From NCBI GenBank assembly GCA_030680415.1, contig JAUXVE010000069.1, positions 1 to 46,636 on the forward strand: a stretch of DNA of 46,636 bases, read 5' to 3'. Under the pieces are notes generated by a model. That model did no database searches and was not told the DNA's origin. It saw only the letters and a list, made by a program, of their open reading frames with translations. The stretch comes from Rubrivivax sp. (GTDB lineage Bacteria > Pseudomonadota > Gammaproteobacteria > Burkholderiales > Burkholderiaceae_C). Position numbers and translations under genes: made by a program. Numbering within the stretch: position 1 is the stretch's first letter; each line of letters starts with the position of its first letter. Below are positions 43,428 to 46,636 of the stretch, in pieces.

Positions 43428-44681
43428 TCAATGCTTGATGGCGCGGTGGCCGATGTCGTTGCGCCACTGCGCGCCGTCGAAACGGATGCCGCGCACGGCC
43501 TCCAGCGCCCGCTGCTGCGCCAGGCGCACCGATTCGCCGAGCGCCGTCACGCACAGCACGCGCCCGCCGCTGGTGAGCAGCCGGCCCCCGTCGAGCGCGG
43601 TGCCGGCGTGGAAGACCTGCAACTCGGCGTTGCCGGCGGGCAGGCCGGTGATGACGTCGCCGGCGCGCGGCGCCGCCGGGTAACCCTGTGCGGCCATCAC
43701 CACGCCCAGCGCGACGCGGCGGTCCCACTGCAGTTCGACCTCGTCCAGCGTGCCGTCGGTGGCCTGCATCAGCACTTCGAAGAGGTCGCTCTTCAGCCGC
43801 ATCAGGATGACCTGCGCCTCGGGGTCGCCGAGCCGGCAGTTGAATTCCACCGTCCGCGGCTGGCCGTGCGCGTCGATCATCAGCCCGGCGTACAGGAAAC
43901 CCGTGTACGGCGCGCCGTCCCTGGCCATGCCGGCCACCGTGGGCAGGATGATCTCCTGCATGACGCGCGCGTGCACGTTGGGCGTGACCACCGGCGCCGG
44001 CGAATATGCGCCCATGCCGCCGGTATTGGGGCCGGCATCGCCTTCGAAGATGCGCTTGTGGTCCTGGCTGGTGGCCAGGCTGACGACGTGGCTGCCGTCG
44101 CACAGCACGATGAAGCTGGCTTCCTCGCCGGCCATGAATTCCTCGATCACGACCCGTGCGCCGGCGCCCTGCAGCATGGTGTCTATGGCAGCGTGCGCCT
44201 CGGCGGCGTCCATCGCCACCACCACGCCCTTGCCGGCGGCCAGGCCGTCGGCCTTGACGACGATGGGCGCGCCGTGCCGGTCGACATGCGCGTGCGCAGC
44301 GGCGGCGTCGGTGAAGCTCGCGTACAGCGCGGTCGGAATGCCATGGCGCTGCATGAAGTCCTTGGCATAGGCCTTGGAGCTTTCCAGCTGCGCGGCGGCC
44401 TGCGTGGGGCCGAAGATGCGCAGGCCGCGGGCGCGGAAGAGGTCCACCACGCCGGCGGCCAGCGGGGCCTCGGGGCCGACGACAGTGAGCGCGACCTTCT
44501 CCGCCGCCGCGAAGTCAGCCAGGCGCGCCGGGTCGGTGAGCGGCACGTTGCGCAAGGCCGGGTGGGCCGCCGTGCCGCCGTTGCCCGGCGCCACGTATAC
44601 GGTCTGCACCCGCTCGGCCTGCGCCAGCTTCCACGCCAGCGCGTGCTCGCGGCCACCGCCGCCGATGACGAGAACCTTCAT
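43428..44681 (-). CDS. purD: Phosphoribosylamine--glycine ligase
   Basis: ATP-grasp enzyme of purine synthesis forming glycinamide ribonucleotide. It has 417 residues starting [54 protein letters not shown] (ATP-grasp lysine), [37 protein letters not shown] and [24 protein letters not shown] are all present. It sits 7 bp after the YebC gene in the usual betaproteobacterial order. Confidence 0.97.
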   Translation of the reverse strand: MKVLVIGGGGREHALAWKLAQAERVQTVYVAPGNGGTAAHPALRNVPLTDPARLADFAAAEKVALTVVGPEAPLAAGVVDLFRARGLRIFGPTQAAAQLESSKAYAKDFMQRHGIPTALYASFTDAAAAHAHVDRHGAPIVVKADGLAAGKGVVVAMDAAEAHAAIDTMLQGAGARVVIEEFMAGEEASFIVLCDGSHVVSLATSQDHKRIFEGDAGPNTGGMGAYSPAPVVTPNVHARVMQEIILPTVAGMARDGAPYTGFLYAGLMIDAHGQPRTVEFNCRLGDPEAQVILMRLKSDLFEVLMQATDGTLDEVELQWDRRVALGVVMAAQGYPAAPRAGDVITGLPAGNAELQVFHAGTALDGGRLLTSGGRVLCVTALGESVRLAQQRALEAVRGIRFDGAQWRNDIGHRAIKH

Positions 44682-44688
44682 CGGGCGA

Positions 44689-45414
44689 TCATTCCTCGAT
44701 CAGGGCGCTGTGGTACACGTCCTGCACGTCGTCGAGGTCCTCGAGCACGTCGAGCAGTTTTTGCATGCGCTGCGCGTCATCGCCATCGAGTTCGATCGTG
44801 TTCTCGGCGCGCATCGTCACCTCGGCCAGCTCGGGCTCGAGGCCCGCCGCTTCCAGCGCCGCCTTCACGGCCTCGAAGTCGGCCGGCGCGGTGAGCACCT
44901 CGATGGCGCCGTCCTCGTCGCTGACCACGTCCTCGGCGCCGGCGTCCAGCGCCACTTCCATGACCTTGTCTTCCGAGGTGCCGGGGGCGAACACGAGTTG
45001 CCCGCAGTGCTTGAACTGGAAGGCCACCGAGCCTTCGCTACCCATGTTGCCGCCGTACTTGCTGAAGGCATGGCGCACCTCGGCCACCGTGCGCACGCGG
45101 TTGTCGGTCATGCAGTCGACGATGATCGCGGCGCCGCCGATGCCGTAGCCTTCGTAGCGGATCTCCTCGTAGGTCACGCCTTCGAGGTTGCCGGTGGCCT
45201 TGTCGATGTTGCGTTTGACGGTCTCCACCGGCAGGTTGACGGCCTTGGCCTTCTCGATCGCCAGCCGCAGCCGCGGGTTGGCCGTCGCATCACCACCGCC
45301 CAGCCGCGCCGCGACCATGATCTCGCGGATCACGCGCGTCCAGGCCTTGCCGCGCTTTTCGTCCTGGCGGCCCTTGCGATGCTGGATGTTGGCCCATTTG
45401 GAGTGACCGGCCAT
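44689..45414 (-). CDS. YebC/PmpR-family protein
   Basis: Family of translation factors or transcriptional regulators; some members relieve ribosome stalling at polyproline. It has 241 residues from [25 protein letters not shown] (ATG 45414), with [53 protein letters not shown] and the C-terminal [17 protein letters not shown]. The frame continues upstream, but this start is invariant in the family. It is first gene of the purD-hemF-nadD-rsfS-rlmH-maf-rng run, divergent from the next gene across 96 bp. Confidence 0.96.
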   Translation of the reverse strand: MAGHSKWANIQHRKGRQDEKRGKAWTRVIREIMVAARLGGGDATANPRLRLAIEKAKAVNLPVETVKRNIDKATGNLEGVTYEEIRYEGYGIGGAAIIVDCMTDNRVRTVAEVRHAFSKYGGNMGSEGSVAFQFKHCGQLVFAPGTSEDKVMEVALDAGAEDVVSDEDGAIEVLTAPADFEAVKAALEAAGLEPELAEVTMRAENTIELDGDDAQRMQKLLDVLEDLDDVQDVYHSALIEE

Positions 45415-45510
45415 GTTGCCCTGCTTGTCTCGAACAAACGTGGATTTTAGCCGGCGGGGCTGGCCCGGGCACGGCGGCTGCGCTACCGTTGCGGCCGGGA
45501 GGACACCGCC

Positions 45511-46404
45511 ATGGATTTCGACAGCTTCCTGAGCCGGGCCTGGGACCAGCACGCGGCCGATGCCGCCGGCGTCGCCGAACGCCTGGCTGCTGCCCTGGAC
45601 GACCCCGCGCCCGCGCTGGTGACCGACGAAGAGCAGATCACCCCGCTGGCGCACCTGGTGCACCACGTCTACGGCGCACATCTCGGCCGCTGGGCCGACG
45701 GCCGCGCGCTGCTGCGGCGCCTGGCGGCGCACCCGGCCTGCAGCGCCGGCGGTGCTGCGAGCGCAGCGCTGGCGCGCTTTCAGGCCAGCCTGGCACTGTG
45801 CGAAGGGGCGGCCGACGAGCGCGCGGCGATGACGGCGTCCGACCGCATCCGCGTCACCGCGCTGGCTGCCGCCAACCTGGCCGAACACGACACGGCACGC
45901 GCCAGCGTGCTGTTCAGCGAAGCACAGGCCGCAGCCGATGCGGCCGGCCTCGACGCGGCCGACGCCACCCACCGTGCCCTGGCCGTCATGGGCAACAACC
46001 TGGCCGGCACGCTGGAGGAAAAGACCAGCCGCACACCCGCCGAGCGTGAGCTGATGATCGCGGCCGCGCAGGCCGGCCGCCGCTACTGGGCACTGGCCGG
46101 CACCTGGCTGGAGACCGAACGCGCCGAATACCGCCTGGCGATGACCTGGCTGCAGGCGGGTGACCCGGCGCAGGCCCGCCACCATGCGCAGCTGTGCCTG
46201 GCCCTCGTGCACGACAACGGCGGCGTGGCGCTGGAGCGCTTCTTCGGCTTCGAGGCGCTCGCGCTGGCCGAGCGCGCCGCCGGCAACGCCGCCGGCCATG
46301 CGCTGGCGGTGGCGCAGGCGAGCGTAGCCTTTGCCGCACTCGACGAAGGCGACCGCGGCTGGTGCCAGCCCACGCTGGACAAGCTGCAGGCCTTCAGCGC
46401 CTGA
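45511..46404 (+). CDS. Hypothetical helical-repeat protein
   Basis: I do not recognise a named family. The 297-residue frame has a good ribosome-binding site (GGGAGG at 45497-45502) and an ATG at 45511. The sequence is alanine- and leucine-rich and looks like tetratricopeptide-type helical pairs: [64 protein letters not shown], and [29 protein letters not shown]. There is no signal peptide or membrane segment, so it is probably cytoplasmic and protein-binding. Followed by 55 bp of empty sequence, then the dispersed repeat. Confidence 0.7.
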   Translation: MDFDSFLSRAWDQHAADAAGVAERLAAALDDPAPALVTDEEQITPLAHLVHHVYGAHLGRWADGRALLRRLAAHPACSAGGAASAALARFQASLALCEGAADERAAMTASDRIRVTALAAANLAEHDTARASVLFSEAQAAADAAGLDAADATHRALAVMGNNLAGTLEEKTSRTPAERELMIAAAQAGRRYWALAGTWLETERAEYRLAMTWLQAGDPAQARHHAQLCLALVHDNGGVALERFFGFEALALAERAAGNAAGHALAVAQASVAFAALDEGDRGWCQPTLDKLQAFSA

Positions 46405-46459
46405 TACGGGATCGCGTTCGAACGCATAAGAAGGCAAGCGGGCGATGCGGGCCATTCCC

Positions 46460-46636
46460 CCTACCCAGGAACCTGCACCGGTGTGAACTGTATGGCCCCC
46501 TCTCCCGCCTGGGCGGGAGAGGGCTGGGGTGAGGGTGGGAGGGGCACGCATGACCCTCACCCCAACCCTCTCCCACACGTGGGAGAGGGGGCAATACCCG
46601 CGGTTCCTGGTCACAAGCCGGCGCCGCCAAGTGGCG
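46460..46636. repeat. Hairpin-rich dispersed repeat, copy 2 (cut by window edge)
   Basis: Matches 14201 to about 14370 in direct orientation: CCTACCCAGGAACC, CTGTATGGCCCCCTCTCCC, the stem CCCTCTCCCGCC/GGCGGGAGAGGG (46497-46522), CATGACCCTCACCCCAACCC, the stem CCCTCTCCCAC/GTGGGAGAGGG (46567-46590), and GCAATACCCGCGGTTCCTGG. The second stem and right end are almost identical to copy 1, and the element may continue past the window. It contains no coding sequence. Confidence 0.88.

Overview
The window is high-GC bacterial DNA. It is most likely from a betaproteobacterium of the order Burkholderiales. The support is the yebC-purD-hemF-nadD-rsfS-rlmH-maf-rng block, a fused isobutyryl-CoA mutase of the Cupriavidus type, the tryptophan-to-anthranilate kyn genes, and lysine/alanine-rich tails on two proteins. 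No tRNA, rRNA, CRISPR array, integrase or transposase gene was found. Genus-level placement is not possible from the sequence alone.

Layout. (1) 1-10.1 kb is metabolic. It holds icmF (running off the left edge) with a perfect 20-bp palindrome upstream, coaX, a CBS protein and a lipoprotein hydrolase. Next comes a divergent locus for tryptophan catabolism: kynB-kynU-kynA on the plus strand, facing a probable 2-aminobenzoate-CoA ligase plus a RidA protein on the minus strand. Together these would take tryptophan through kynurenine and anthranilate to 2-aminobenzoyl-CoA. (2) 10.1-17.3 kb holds a class V aminotransferase, aminopeptidase P, a ROK sugar kinase whose last codons lie in a dispersed repeat, and a TRAP transporter (dctQ-dctM-dctP). 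(3) 17.3-24.7 kb is an eroded zone. A Rieske oxygenase, a glutamine-synthetase-like gene, a 2Fe-2S ferredoxin, an alpha-glucan phosphorylase, a RloA/RloB-type pair, and a scar built from DUF499 and maf pieces have each lost internal or terminal segments, while the surviving pieces keep their order and strand. A phasin/histone-like gene and an XRE/AbiEii toxin-antitoxin pair look intact inside it.

(4) 24.7-38.6 kb is a tightly packed eight-gene minus-strand defence operon. In transcription order it is Fic, DUF499 ATPase, DUF3780, DUF1156 DNA methyltransferase, a DUF4062-GHKL-winged-helix protein, a PLD-SNF2 helicase, an AAA ATPase and a DUF4276 protein. The DUF499/DUF3780/DUF1156/helicase core is a known phage-defence-associated set. 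The DUF4062 protein embedded with 4-bp overlap, the ATPase/DUF4276 tail and the leading Fic gene make this version the most interesting object in the window. (5) 38.6-46.6 kb is the conserved housekeeping block rng-maf-rlmH-rsfS-nadD-hemF-purD-yebC, then one unidentified gene and a second copy of the dispersed repeat.

The defence operon starts 15-57 bp after rng with no obvious terminator. A 148-bp piece of maf (about 99% identical to the intact gene) lies at the far end of the operon. The module is therefore bracketed by direct repeats of its own chromosomal flank, which suggests a past tandem duplication followed by deletion.
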